A stretch of 64,000 nt of DNA from positions 1-64,000 of the IMG/VR virus record IMGVR_UViG_3300022927_000008, one strand, 5' to 3'. This document shows, piece by piece, positions 38,235 to 46,336 of this stretch; positions within the stretch are counted from its first letter, which is position 1, and the number at the start of each line of letters is the position of its first letter. The stretch is from a virus. Below the pieces are notes generated by a model that had not been told where the DNA came from, did not search any database, and saw only the letters and a list, made by a program, of their open reading frames with translations. Made by a program: the position numbers and the translations under genes.

Positions 38235-40730
38235 TTAAACATAAGCTTCTAAATAGAATTCACTCATGCCTGAGTGGTTTTCACAATAGGTGTATAGTTT
38301 GGGTTTGTACTCTACCTCAAATCCATTCAAGTTAGATACTATAACATCTGTATATGAACCTGAAGTACCTGGGGTACCTACAGTTGTAACGTCTGTGGTG
38401 TACTCAACTCCACCTCCATGGGTACCATCTAGTGTTTCTGAGAATTTTAGTGGGTGACCCGTATTACTAGCATCACTCTGATCAAACCTGTATGTTAGGG
38501 TAGGAGTATATAGAGGATCGTAATTATCATAAGGTTGAATTTCTGATATGGGGAGGAAAACACTCGATGACATTACAAATTGACTTCCACTTACAGTTAC
38601 TTGTATGGGTACTTGTGTTATTCTATTAGCAGCTATAGAACCAGTTTCTAATATATCTATGTTTCCAGGCATTGACCATCCTCTACTTAATAAAGTTTCA
38701 TACGCCTGGTGGTTTGAGCTTCCACTAATAAGGGTTACACCTGTGCTATTAGAATAATTGGCAAACCATTTACGGAAATCTGCAAGATTTATGAAGTCAG
38801 TATCGTTCCAATATATGGGAGTGTCATAAGGAACAGTATTTCCATTCCCATTATTTCTTTTATCTAGGGATAATGAGGGAGTAGCACCCAAACTTATTTT
38901 ATAACCACTACTTGCATCTGACATATTCACATTAGATGCTGAACCTGAGGCCCACGCTTTAAGAGTTTCAAAGAAATCAGTATGGGACATAGCTACATGG
39001 TTAAATATGCTCTGCATATTTACTCCATCCTTTAAATTCCAGTTGGTAAGTCTTTCCTTAAAACCTGACCCACCAAACATATAACCCATACTGCTTATAT
39101 TACTTACATCCCAGTTATTAAACTGTGTATTATGTTGAAAAGCACTATTATTAAAAAACATAAGAGTTGTAGTGGTTACACTACTCAGATCCCAATTACT
39201 TAAGTCTGAGGAAAGAAAATGTCCAGTATTCTGGAATGCATATATTGTGGTCATAAACATTTGATACATAGTGGTTACATTACTTACGTCCCACTTACCT
39301 ATATCACCAGGATCACCTATCATACCTCCACTATAATTACCAAACATAGTAGACATATTGGTTACATTACTTGTATCCCAGTTGCCCAAATCATTTTGCT
39401 TGATATCTTTCCCCAACAAAAAACTCCCTCTAAACATCTCACTCATATTTGTTATATGACTTGTGTCCCAAGTACTCATATTAAGAGGGGTTAAATCTAT
39501 TAACTGTGCATCTCTAAATAAGCTACGAAATGATGTAAACTTGGAAATGTCTAAATAATGGAGTCTCCTTATTTTTCCATTATAAAAACTCCAAATGTTA
39601 CCACCCGCTAAAGGATTTCCATATATTTTAACAGATTGTGTTACAGGTGTCCAGTTATACCAATCATTAAAACGTGTTCCCCATGGAAATAATCCATTAC
39701 TTGAAGTAATAGGAGTTTCTTGGGCGTATCTATAATAAGTATTTCTAGAATACTCAGGACGAGGATAATAAGTATCAGGCTCAGGAATAAAAGGAACCCA
39801 ACTTTCAGGTACTAAATGTTCTATATCATATGCGTGATTCCATACTTTATCATTAACATAGGCAGAACCAGATTCTACACTCCATCTTGATGAGCTATCA
39901 GTACTTGAGTAAGGTATAGAATAACGAGTAGTAGTATAAAAGTGACCGTTATTTACTTGTGGGTAACCCTGGGGGCCTGAGTAATTGTTTATGTTTCCAT
40001 CTCCCCAATCAACTCTTATAGGTTCTTCTAAATCCCAAGTAATAGGTAATTTAAGCTCTCGAAGTTTTGAAGAATAAGCTTCGGTAGCATAATCATCATA
40101 TCCTGAACGTATAGAACCGCTTACTACACTAAGATAATTATCATCTGTGTTAAATACAAAGTTTTTTAATTTTTGAGTTTGAAGGTCAAAATCATCCCCA
40201 TAAGGTAATCCATTTACCCATGTATCAGGTTGGGGTAGGGGGGTTTGATCAAAATTATTTTGATAGTAAGCGCTAGTCCATGCGTTTGTTGACCATGCTG
40301 GGTCATCACTAAATGTCCATTTATTTATTGTGAATGGTTGGGGTAATTCACTTTCAAGACCTGGGGTATAATTAGAGGGGGGGTTACTGTAGCTAAGCCC
40401 TAGTGCACGATCCCAATACATTTCTGTTGGGTGGATATCCATTTCAAGGAATAGAGATAAGGCTCCTCCACCTCTTGCTCCACTAGGGCCTATACTCCTT
40501 TTAGGACCCCCACCTCCACCTCCACCTCCACCTGCTGCAGCAGCAGCAGATGCTACACTAGGAGATACAGTATTTATAGTATTTAGGGTTTGTAGATTAC
40601 TATAGTAATTCTCAAAAAGCAACTGCTCCTGCATGTACCTTTTCCTGGCTTCCATAATAGGGAGACCCTTTATATCTTTTCTTTGGAGAAATACTAGCCA
40701 TTCTCCTGGGGGTTGGATTGGTTTCCACAT
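38235..40730 (-). CDS. Adhesin/tail-fibre protein 2 with BspA repeats and cupredoxin-like end (831 aa)
   Basis: Shared N-terminal module (MWKPIQPPGEWLVFLQRKDI...), AAAAAGGGGGGGGG hinge, then unique sequence. PIRVDWGDGNINNY is near residue 240, with at least six BspA/DUF285 repeats around residues 410-560 (STWDTSHITNMSEMF, GNWDTSNVTNMSTMF, GKWDVSNVTTMYQMF, SNWDLSSVTTTTLMF...). The last 95 residues form a beta domain with H759 (NTGHPLKFSE) and C816-x2-H819-x2-M822 (YCENHSGM), a type-1 copper ligand set. Receptor binding is inferred; metal binding is a prediction. Confidence 0.75.
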   Translation of the reverse strand: MWKPIQPPGEWLVFLQRKDIKGLPIMEARKRYMQEQLLFENYYSNLQTLNTINTVSPSVASAAAAAGGGGGGGGGPKRSIGPSGARGGGALSLFLEMDIHPTEMYWDRALGLSYSNPPSNYTPGLESELPQPFTINKWTFSDDPAWSTNAWTSAYYQNNFDQTPLPQPDTWVNGLPYGDDFDLQTQKLKNFVFNTDDNYLSVVSGSIRSGYDDYATEAYSSKLRELKLPITWDLEEPIRVDWGDGNINNYSGPQGYPQVNNGHFYTTTRYSIPYSSTDSSSRWSVESGSAYVNDKVWNHAYDIEHLVPESWVPFIPEPDTYYPRPEYSRNTYYRYAQETPITSSNGLFPWGTRFNDWYNWTPVTQSVKIYGNPLAGGNIWSFYNGKIRRLHYLDISKFTSFRSLFRDAQLIDLTPLNMSTWDTSHITNMSEMFRGSFLLGKDIKQNDLGNWDTSNVTNMSTMFGNYSGGMIGDPGDIGKWDVSNVTTMYQMFMTTIYAFQNTGHFLSSDLSNWDLSSVTTTTLMFFNNSAFQHNTQFNNWDVSNISSMGYMFGGSGFKERLTNWNLKDGVNMQSIFNHVAMSHTDFFETLKAWASGSASNVNMSDASSGYKISLGATPSLSLDKRNNGNGNTVPYDTPIYWNDTDFINLADFRKWFANYSNSTGVTLISGSSNHQAYETLLSRGWSMPGNIDILETGSIAANRITQVPIQVTVSGSQFVMSSSVFLPISEIQPYDNYDPLYTPTLTYRFDQSDASNTGHPLKFSETLDGTHGGGVEYTTDVTTVGTPGTSGSYTDVIVSNLNGFEVEYKPKLYTYCENHSGMSEFYLEAYV
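38240..38560 (-). repeat. Direct repeat copy A: fibre C-terminal domain
   Basis: Near-identical at DNA level to 41050-41370 (for instance about 38309-38424 against about 41128-41243), encoding the cupredoxin-like end of fibres 2 and 3. Much more conserved than the repeat regions between the ends. Confidence 0.75.
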
Positions 40731-40740
40731 AATTTTGTAT
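40450..40740 (-). repeat. Direct repeat copy 2: fibre N-terminal module
   Basis: Second copy of the N-terminal module DNA (fibre 2). The first 16 codons differ from the other two copies (QPPGEWLVFLQ against QPEPWPQFLK), indicating a crossover inside the module. Confidence 0.75.
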
Positions 40741-40743
40741 TTT

Positions 40744-41031
40744 TTAGATTAGGATATCATTTATACTAATAGTTCTATTTCCATCAGACCATGTCCCTAA
40801 TTCTTGTAATTCTTCTATTTCCAACATAGGAGGAAGGAGAGGATCTTTCCAAACTTGACCTAGCTCTTCTACTCGATTTTTTAATTCTTCTTTAGTAGAA
40901 AATCTTTCCATATAAGGTTGGCCTGAATCAATACTATCCCCAATTTCTGAATATCCATAGTGGAATATGTTAGAATTATTGTGAGTTAAATAATAGGTAT
41001 CTTCGTTTTTTTCTATATGATGATGTGACAT
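40744..41031 (-). CDS. MSHH-family partner protein of fibre 3 (95 aa)
   Basis: A 95-residue paralogue beginning MSHHHIEKNEDTYYLTHNNS, with FHYGYSEIG, SGQPYMERFSTKEELKNRVEELGQVWKDP and the ending SDGNRTISINDILI. It is 14 bases after the fibre-3 stop and 13 before fibre 2. Same inferred role as the other two. Confidence 0.75.
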   Translation of the reverse strand: MSHHHIEKNEDTYYLTHNNSNIFHYGYSEIGDSIDSGQPYMERFSTKEELKNRVEELGQVWKDPLLPPMLEIEELQELGTWSDGNRTISINDILI

Positions 41032-41045
41032 TTTATTTTATTTTA

Positions 41046-43556
41046 TTAAATATAAGCTTCTAAATAGAATTCACTCATGCCTGAGTGGTTTTCACAATAA
41101 GCATACAACTTAGGCTTATGTTCCACCTCAAATCCATTCAAGTTAGATACTATAACATCTGTATATGAACCTGAAGTACCTGGGGTACCTACAGTTGTAA
41201 CGTCTGTGGTGTACTCAACTCCACCTCCATGAGTACCATCTAGTGTTTCTGAAAGTTTTAAGGGATGACCAGTATTACTTGGGTCACTTTGATCAAATCT
41301 ATATGTTAGAGTAGGAGTATATAGAGGATCATATAAGTCATAAGGTTGAATTTCACTTATAGGTGTCCAATAAGAAGAAGACATAATATACTGGCTTCCA
41401 CTTACTAATACTTTTATGGGTAGTTGGGTTAACCGGTTTGAGGCAATAGAACCTGTATCTAATATATCGTGGTTTCCCATAATCCATCCTTTATCTAGCA
41501 AAGTTTCATATGCTTGGTGATTTATACTTCCACTAATGAGAGTTATACCCGTACCACGGACATTATTACCGAACCAAGCTTGGAAATCTTTATAATTTAT
41601 AGCCTCTGTATCTTGGGGAAAGTGTTGAGTACCTTGAGAAAGGATTGCTGGGTACGATGAAGGGATCCCATCAGGTGCTCCCAATCCTTCTGAAATTTCC
41701 GCTGAAGTTCTCTTAGTGTAAGTACGTGTATATAACTTACCAATATTGGTGGGGTAATAAGAGCTATGAGTATCTACATCAACCGCAGAACTACTAGCCC
41801 ATGCCCTAAGTGTAGCCCAATAATTAGTATGAGATATAGAAGAATCACCACACCACCTTTCCCAATTTGTTCCTGAACCCGGAACCCAATTAGTTAAAGC
41901 TTGGTTAAATGAAGTGCCCACAAATACGTAATAACCTGTTGAACCACTTATGTTCCAATTATTAAAGTTTGTGTTGTGTTGAAAAGCCCCATTATAATAA
42001 AACATCATAGATATGTTTTGGGCATTACCCATATTCCAATTGCTTAAATCCGCGTTATGATTAGTGTTAAACCAACGGGCACCGCCATTGACCAGGAACA
42101 TACCGCTAAAATTGGTACCACTACTAACATCCCACCCTCCTATTTCAGGTTGGGAGGTATCAGGTTCAGTGCTTTGCGCTCGAAACATACTATCAAAATT
42201 GGTTACATTTGAAGTATCCCAATTAGACAAATTATTTTCCTTAATGCCTTTACCTAATGTAAATCTAGAGTTATAGAACATTCGATACATACTTGTTATG
42301 TTGCTAGTATCCCAAGCAGCTATATTAAGGGGAGTTATATCAACTCCTAACGTATACCAAAACAACGAGCTGAATGAAGTGCGGTTTGATATATCAAGAT
42401 AATTTATTCTTCTCAACCCACCATAAGCTGGGTTATATGAATTAGGGTTACTTGCAGGATTAGGATCTCCATACACTTTAATATTAGTATTAGTATTGGT
42501 CCAATCCCACCAGTTATTCCAAGGACTCCCCCAAGGGAAATTACCATTACTTGAGGTAATTGCGGGTTCCATAGCGAACCTTGAATATCTATTATCTGAA
42601 GAATAAGACCTAGGTGTATATACAGGGTCAGGGATATGGGGGATCCACTCTTCGGGCACCAAGTGCTCTAAATCGTACCAATGATCCAGAGGGGTTTGAT
42701 TGTAAACGTTACTAGAGGCCGCTTCAGCAGTCCATACACTGGAGGTATCTGATACTTGTTCAATTTGCCAAGGTCCCAACTCCCTTGTATATGTACCTGC
42801 AGGATAGTCATTTACATTCCCATCCCCCCAATCAATCCTTATAGGATTTTCTAAAGTACTAGGCATTCCTGCATAGTATTTTCTTACAGAATCCACTGAG
42901 TTGTTCCTAAAGCTATCCATGTAAGAGGGGACACCATCATACATATACTCTGTGTAGTATTTACCTGGCCCACCACTAGCATCTTTATACATGGTAGTGA
43001 GTAAATCAAGAGATCCCGAACTCCAGTTGGGCATACCATTAGATCCCCATAAATCTATAGTTGGGAACCTACTAGAGCTATAAGAAGGAACAGCAGTCAT
43101 GGTACTCTCATTCCAACCAGGATTCCACATATAATCGTGGTTAGTGCCTACCTCCGCATAAGGATACTTCCATTCATAAATACTTTGTGAGGGGTATATT
43201 TCCATATACAATGTAGGATCCCTCATATCTATAAGCTTGGTGAGGACGGAAGAGGCTCCTAGATCATATACCCCATCAAAAAATAGAGGTAAGGGTCCTC
43301 CACCTCTTGCTCCACTAGGGCCTATACTCTTTTTAGGACCTCCACCTCCACCTCCACCTGCTGCAGCAGCAGCAGATGCTACACTAGGAGATACAGTATT
43401 TATAGTATTTAGGGTTTGTAGATTGCTATAATAGTTTTCAAATAGGAGTTGCTCCTCCATATATTTTTTTCTGGCTTCCATGATGGGAAGTCCTTTTATA
43501 TCTTTTCTTTTTAAGAACTGAGGCCAGGGCTCAGGTTGGTATATTGGTTTCCACAT
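41046..43556 (-). CDS. Adhesin/tail-fibre protein 3 with BspA repeats and cupredoxin-like end (836 aa)
   Basis: N-terminal module MWKPIYQPEPWPQFLKRKDI as in fibre 1, hinge AAAAAGGGGGGG, and PIRIDWGDGNVNDY near residue 240. BspA-like repeats (AAWDTSNITSMYRMF, SNWDTSNVTNFDSMF, GGWDVSSGTNFSGMF, SNWNMGNAQNISMMF) lie at about 410-540. The C-terminal domain is almost identical to fibre 2, with H764, C821, H824, M827. The central part differs from fibre 2 while both ends match, as expected for receptor-binding variants exchanged by recombination. Confidence 0.75.
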   Translation of the reverse strand: MWKPIYQPEPWPQFLKRKDIKGLPIMEARKKYMEEQLLFENYYSNLQTLNTINTVSPSVASAAAAAGGGGGGGPKKSIGPSGARGGGPLPLFFDGVYDLGASSVLTKLIDMRDPTLYMEIYPSQSIYEWKYPYAEVGTNHDYMWNPGWNESTMTAVPSYSSSRFPTIDLWGSNGMPNWSSGSLDLLTTMYKDASGGPGKYYTEYMYDGVPSYMDSFRNNSVDSVRKYYAGMPSTLENPIRIDWGDGNVNDYPAGTYTRELGPWQIEQVSDTSSVWTAEAASSNVYNQTPLDHWYDLEHLVPEEWIPHIPDPVYTPRSYSSDNRYSRFAMEPAITSSNGNFPWGSPWNNWWDWTNTNTNIKVYGDPNPASNPNSYNPAYGGLRRINYLDISNRTSFSSLFWYTLGVDITPLNIAAWDTSNITSMYRMFYNSRFTLGKGIKENNLSNWDTSNVTNFDSMFRAQSTEPDTSQPEIGGWDVSSGTNFSGMFLVNGGARWFNTNHNADLSNWNMGNAQNISMMFYYNGAFQHNTNFNNWNISGSTGYYVFVGTSFNQALTNWVPGSGTNWERWCGDSSISHTNYWATLRAWASSSAVDVDTHSSYYPTNIGKLYTRTYTKRTSAEISEGLGAPDGIPSSYPAILSQGTQHFPQDTEAINYKDFQAWFGNNVRGTGITLISGSINHQAYETLLDKGWIMGNHDILDTGSIASNRLTQLPIKVLVSGSQYIMSSSYWTPISEIQPYDLYDPLYTPTLTYRFDQSDPSNTGHPLKLSETLDGTHGGGVEYTTDVTTVGTPGTSGSYTDVIVSNLNGFEVEHKPKLYAYCENHSGMSEFYLEAYI
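41050..41370 (-). repeat. Direct repeat copy B: fibre C-terminal domain
   Basis: Partner of 38240-38560. It encodes the last 105 or so residues of fibre 3. Confidence 0.75.
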
Positions 43557-43557
43557 T
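43285..43557 (-). repeat. Direct repeat copy 3: fibre N-terminal module
   Basis: Third copy of the N-terminal module DNA (fibre 3), closest to fibre 1. The CCTCCA-type Gly tract differs in length between copies (about 5, 9 and 7 Gly). Confidence 0.75.
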
Positions 43558-43581
43558 TATTTATTTTTTTAATTTTTTTAA

Positions 43582-44715
43582 TTAAGGTATTGGAACTACA
43601 TTAAGAAGTTTTCCTATGCTAACAACTTCACCCGAAACCCATTCCCCTGTTCCTGGGTCTATTCCTTTCCATACATCATCATAAGTAGAAGGTCCTACAA
43701 CACCGCTAAAGGAGTTCAAATCAAATAATAACCAACCACCACTGCCAGGATCCCAAGCCATTAAAAAGTTATTACCACCAGCTTGATCTCTATACTCCAA
43801 TACATCAACGAGGCTAGGGTTACTACTTAACGTGAAGACGTCGGCGGAGGTGACTTGCCAATTGGCTGTCTCAAAATTAGGACTCAAACTAGAACCCGGA
43901 GCTAAAACTACTTGGAGAGTTCTCAAATCAAGATCTCCCCTTATAACCTTTGCCCAATCTACACCAAAAAATTCACTAGATGGGGTTAGATTTTTAGTTG
44001 TTATAAATATATGTGCACTCTGCCAAGTTTCAGTCCCAACCTGATCTAATTGTGAAGACCCTATCATTTCGTTTGGATTGAAGAAGTTGTCACCATCAAC
44101 GTAGACATAAGGACGATAATAACTAGTACCTGTGAAGGGTCTAAAATCTTCATAATCCCAATCTTTATAATCTAAATCAGTGGGGAGTATATACCAATAA
44201 CCATTAAAATCAGGTCCACCTATCCAATCACCAGCTCCATCTCTTCTACCCAACTTAAATACAGTCGTTCCATCTACATCATCAGAAAATAATGGGAATC
44301 CAATCTGAGGTGTATACCCAGGATACTCAGGTGCATTAAAGAATGTAGTAGTTTCATTTAATACCCCTGCTTTAATATCCGTAAGAAGGGGATCACCTAA
44401 TCTATCAGTTGTAGATGTAAAGTTAACCCAATAGTAAGTCTTGCTACCACCCTCAACAAATTGATATTTACCCCCAGGTCCAGGTCCAGGTCCAGGTCCG
44501 GGTCCAGGTCCAGGGGTTGAGGAAGGAAGGGGACCCCCTCCTCCCGCACTGGGGGATGAAACATTTAAGGTTTGTAAAGTACTTACGTAATTCTCAAATA
44601 ATAATTGTTCTTCAAGATACCTTTTACGTACTTCCATTATAGGTACTCCTATATTCTCTTTCCTCTTTACATACTGAGGCCAAGGCTCAGGAGGATTTGT
44701 TGGCATATTCCACAT
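43582..44715 (-). CDS. Adhesin/tail-fibre protein 4, diverged short form (377 aa)
   Basis: N-terminus MWNMPTNPPEPWPQYVKRKE...GVPIMEVRKRYLEEQLLFEN is a diverged copy of the fibre module. The hinge is a GPGPGPGPGPGPGG repeat instead of poly-Gly. The remaining 280 residues are beta-rich with many Asp/Gly/Tyr (GRRDGAGDWIGGPDFNGYWYILPTDLDYKDWDYEDF) and lack BspA repeats and the cupredoxin-like end. It is first of the four fibres in the transcript, preceded by a 91-residue gene. Confidence 0.7.
   Translation of the reverse strand: MWNMPTNPPEPWPQYVKRKENIGVPIMEVRKRYLEEQLLFENYVSTLQTLNVSSPSAGGGGPLPSSTPGPGPGPGPGPGPGGKYQFVEGGSKTYYWVNFTSTTDRLGDPLLTDIKAGVLNETTTFFNAPEYPGYTPQIGFPLFSDDVDGTTVFKLGRRDGAGDWIGGPDFNGYWYILPTDLDYKDWDYEDFRPFTGTSYYRPYVYVDGDNFFNPNEMIGSSQLDQVGTETWQSAHIFITTKNLTPSSEFFGVDWAKVIRGDLDLRTLQVVLAPGSSLSPNFETANWQVTSADVFTLSSNPSLVDVLEYRDQAGGNNFLMAWDPGSGGWLLFDLNSFSGVVGPSTYDDVWKGIDPGTGEWVSGEVVSIGKLLNVVPIP
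44473..44514 (-). repeat. Hexanucleotide tandem repeat encoding Gly-Pro hinge
   Basis: About seven copies of a GGTCCA-type 6-mer (one GGTCCG variant) encode the (GP)n hinge of fibre 4. Simple repeats of this type can change length by slippage, altering the hinge. Confidence 0.75.
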
Positions 44716-44726
44716 TTGTTTATTTT

Positions 44727-45002
44727 TTAATTATTTTCTTTCCAAAACCCCACTATAGCGTCTAAAAGATTCTCAATCCCCTGGTCATTTAAGGTGGGGG
44801 AAGATACTTTAAGCCCTTCTCTAACAATAGGTATTAACCTTTTATCATTCCAAAGTCCATTATCATTAACTATAGTAGTAGCCTGCTCCTGCGTAACTTC
44901 ACTATGATTGGCCACTATGTAAGTTGCCATCTCATCTTTATTATGGGTTTTTACTTGGGGATTTTCACTAGAAACCACCAAGTATTTTGTTAATTCACTC
45001 AT
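44727..45002 (-). CDS. Unknown first gene of the fibre operon (91 aa)
   Basis: A 91-residue soluble helical protein (MSELTKYLVVSSENPQVKTHNKDEMATYIVANHSEVTQEQATTIVNDNGLWNDKRLIPIVREGLKV). It immediately follows a terminator-promoter junction and heads the fibre operon. It is not related in sequence to the MSHH partners. An assembly or regulatory role is possible. Confidence 0.65.
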   Translation of the reverse strand: MSELTKYLVVSSENPQVKTHNKDEMATYIVANHSEVTQEQATTIVNDNGLWNDKRLIPIVREGLKVSSPTLNDQGIENLLDAIVGFWKENN

Positions 45003-45020
45003 TTTTACTTTTATTTATTT

Positions 45021-45028
45021 ATAAATAT
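45021..45028 (-). promoter_or_regulatory. Late-type promoter motif of fibre operon
   Basis: Minus-strand ATATATTTATAAATAAATA, which also reads TATAAATA on the same strand (the T4 late consensus). It ends 18 nt before the 91-residue gene, immediately after the terminator. Confidence 0.55.
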
Positions 45029-45033
45029 ATACT

Positions 45034-45060
45034 AAAAAAGGAGACCCGTCAAGGTCTCCT
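45034..45060 (-). terminator. Intrinsic terminator upstream of fibre operon
   Basis: Minus-strand AGGAGACC-TTGACG-GGTCTCCT followed directly by TTTTT: a perfect 8-bp stem with a U-tract. It ends the transcript coming from 45.1-46.9 kb, just before the fibre late promoter. Confidence 0.85.
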
Positions 45061-45087
45061 AGTTATATTTTATTAAACTTAACCAAG

Positions 45088-45264
45088 TTATTTACTAAAT
45101 AACTCTTTAATAAAGTGGTATACTACAAATATCCCTATAATGGGCCAAAATACCCACAATACCAAACGTTCCCAGAAGTTAAAGCTTAGATCCATAAGTT
45201 TACCAAAGTGTTCCATTAGGAATCCAAAGCAAACACCAAGTAAGATATATTCTAGTATGCCCAT
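45088..45264 (-). CDS. Small membrane protein (58 aa)
   Basis: An ATG at 45264 opens MGILEYILLGVCFGFLMEHF, GKLMDLSFNFWERLVLWVFW, PIIGIFVVYHFIKELFSK: two membrane helices joined by an amphipathic loop. It ends 28 bases before the terminator. An AT-rich inverted repeat (TAATTAA...TTAATTA, 45295-45316) lies upstream. Unknown function. Confidence 0.6.
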   Translation of the reverse strand: MGILEYILLGVCFGFLMEHFGKLMDLSFNFWERLVLWVFWPIIGIFVVYHFIKELFSK

Positions 45265-45313
45265 TGTATATATGGATTAGGGGAGGGGGGTGGGTAATTA
45301 AAAGCTTGCTTAA

Positions 45314-45490
45314 TTAATACTCGTAGGAATCATCTCCATATTCATCCCAATTGTCGTTAAGTTCCCTTTCGGAAATAATATCAACAAAATCTTCAAACTC
45401 ATCTCCATACGAGTCATCGATCATTTCGGGGTTAATACCTTCTTTTTTAATTTGCTCACGAAGAGCGTCATTTTTAGGATCAAAGTGCAT
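45314..45490 (-). CDS. Small acidic protein (58 aa)
   Basis: Start set at ATG 45490 (MHFDPKNDALREQIKKEGIN), overlapping the 110-residue gene by 11 bases; a longer in-frame ORF would overlap more. The rest is very acidic (EMIDDSYGDEFEDFVDIISERELNDNWDEYGDDSYEY), possibly a DNA mimic or partner-binding tail. Not recognised. Confidence 0.6.
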   Translation of the reverse strand: MHFDPKNDALREQIKKEGINPEMIDDSYGDEFEDFVDIISERELNDNWDEYGDDSYEY

Positions 45491-45812
45491 TTCCTCTTCT
45501 TTTTTTAAATTCACGTGGGTCAATATCATCAACAAAGGCTAATTTTCCAACTTCTACATTTGACGAATTTATGACTTTATTCGTTCCATACATATAAACA
45601 GGTCCATCGTAATCTTTGTATGTGCTTGTAACATTTTCATTATCCTTAATATCACCTTCCAAATGTAGGATTCTACGCTTGCCTACAAAACTTCTAAACT
45701 CATTTGGTGTAACTCGGTGCCACCTATCTAAACCAGGTGAAAACACCTCACAACACAGGTGTTCAGGGAATGGAAACTTAAGTTTTACAGTGTTACCTTT
45801 TTTTTCAGACAT
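45480..45812 (-). CDS. Unknown basic protein (110 aa)
   Basis: A 110-residue protein, beta-rich N-terminal half (VKLKFPFPEHLCCEVFSPGLDRWHRVTPNEFRSFVGKRRILHLEGD), with a basic C-terminus (REFKKRRGNAL). It overlaps the HAD gene by 28 bases. No family recognised. Confidence 0.65.
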   Translation of the reverse strand: MSEKKGNTVKLKFPFPEHLCCEVFSPGLDRWHRVTPNEFRSFVGKRRILHLEGDIKDNENVTSTYKDYDGPVYMYGTNKVINSSNVEVGKLAFVDDIDPREFKKRRGNAL

Positions 45813-46336
45813 TCAATTGTTTCTTTTGCGGATGTGTGTAATATACCAATTCCTCCTTTAGATTCCCACTGCTCAATGTTATCTTTTCGATCATCAATCA
45901 AAATGTGAGAAGGAGCAGCATACTTTTGCTTGTTATGGGAATAAGCCAAATTCAACTTAACTCCTAACTTGTGGTTTCTAACCCACAACCGCTTACCTAA
46001 CCGTGAGTGTTCTGCTCTTGAAGGGGAGGAAAGCAACTCAACGTAGAAGTTTTCAGTAATAAATTTAAATAGTTCCTTACCATCTTCCATCCAATCCATT
46101 CCTACCCAAAAACCTACTCCTCTACCATCAATAAGTTCCCAAAACTCATCTTTACCGTTTTTTTCAGTAAACTTTTTGGGACCCCAAGGGTGAATTTCGC
46201 TAAACTGCTTATCAAAGTCAGTAAGCACTCCATCCATATCACAATAGATCTTGGGCCGAAACTCTTTCGATACCGTAAGTGCTTCCTCTTCGGATAGCTC
46301 CAAACTGTTCATTGTTGTAAATTGGTTTTGCTTCAT
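45785..46336 (-). CDS. HAD-fold 5'-nucleotidase-like protein
   Basis: A 183-residue HAD-superfamily protein: motif I D33-M-D35-G-V-L-T-D, motif II Ser in ELLSSPS, a Lys in HNKQKYA, and the acidic motif LIDDRKDN near residues 148-155. The size and 'D-M-D-G-V-L' pattern fit 5'(3')-deoxyribonucleotidases, which recycle nucleotides. The N-terminal 28 residues overlap the 80-residue gene by 98 bases in another frame, so the true start may be uncertain. Confidence 0.75.
   Translation of the reverse strand: MKQNQFTTMNSLELSEEEALTVSKEFRPKIYCDMDGVLTDFDKQFSEIHPWGPKKFTEKNGKDEFWELIDGRGVGFWVGMDWMEDGKELFKFITENFYVELLSSPSRAEHSRLGKRLWVRNHKLGVKLNLAYSHNKQKYAAPSHILIDDRKDNIEQWESKGGIGILHTSAKETIECLKKKVTL

Noticed and set aside
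36214-44715. Diversity-generating retroelement at the fibre genes
   Set aside because: No reverse transcriptase, no template/variable repeat pair with adenine-specific differences; the pattern is whole-domain exchange between direct repeats.
45488-45535. Upstream start MLMILTHVNLKKEEE for the 58-residue acidic gene
   Set aside because: It would overlap the preceding gene by 56 bases, whereas MHFDPKND overlaps by only 11.
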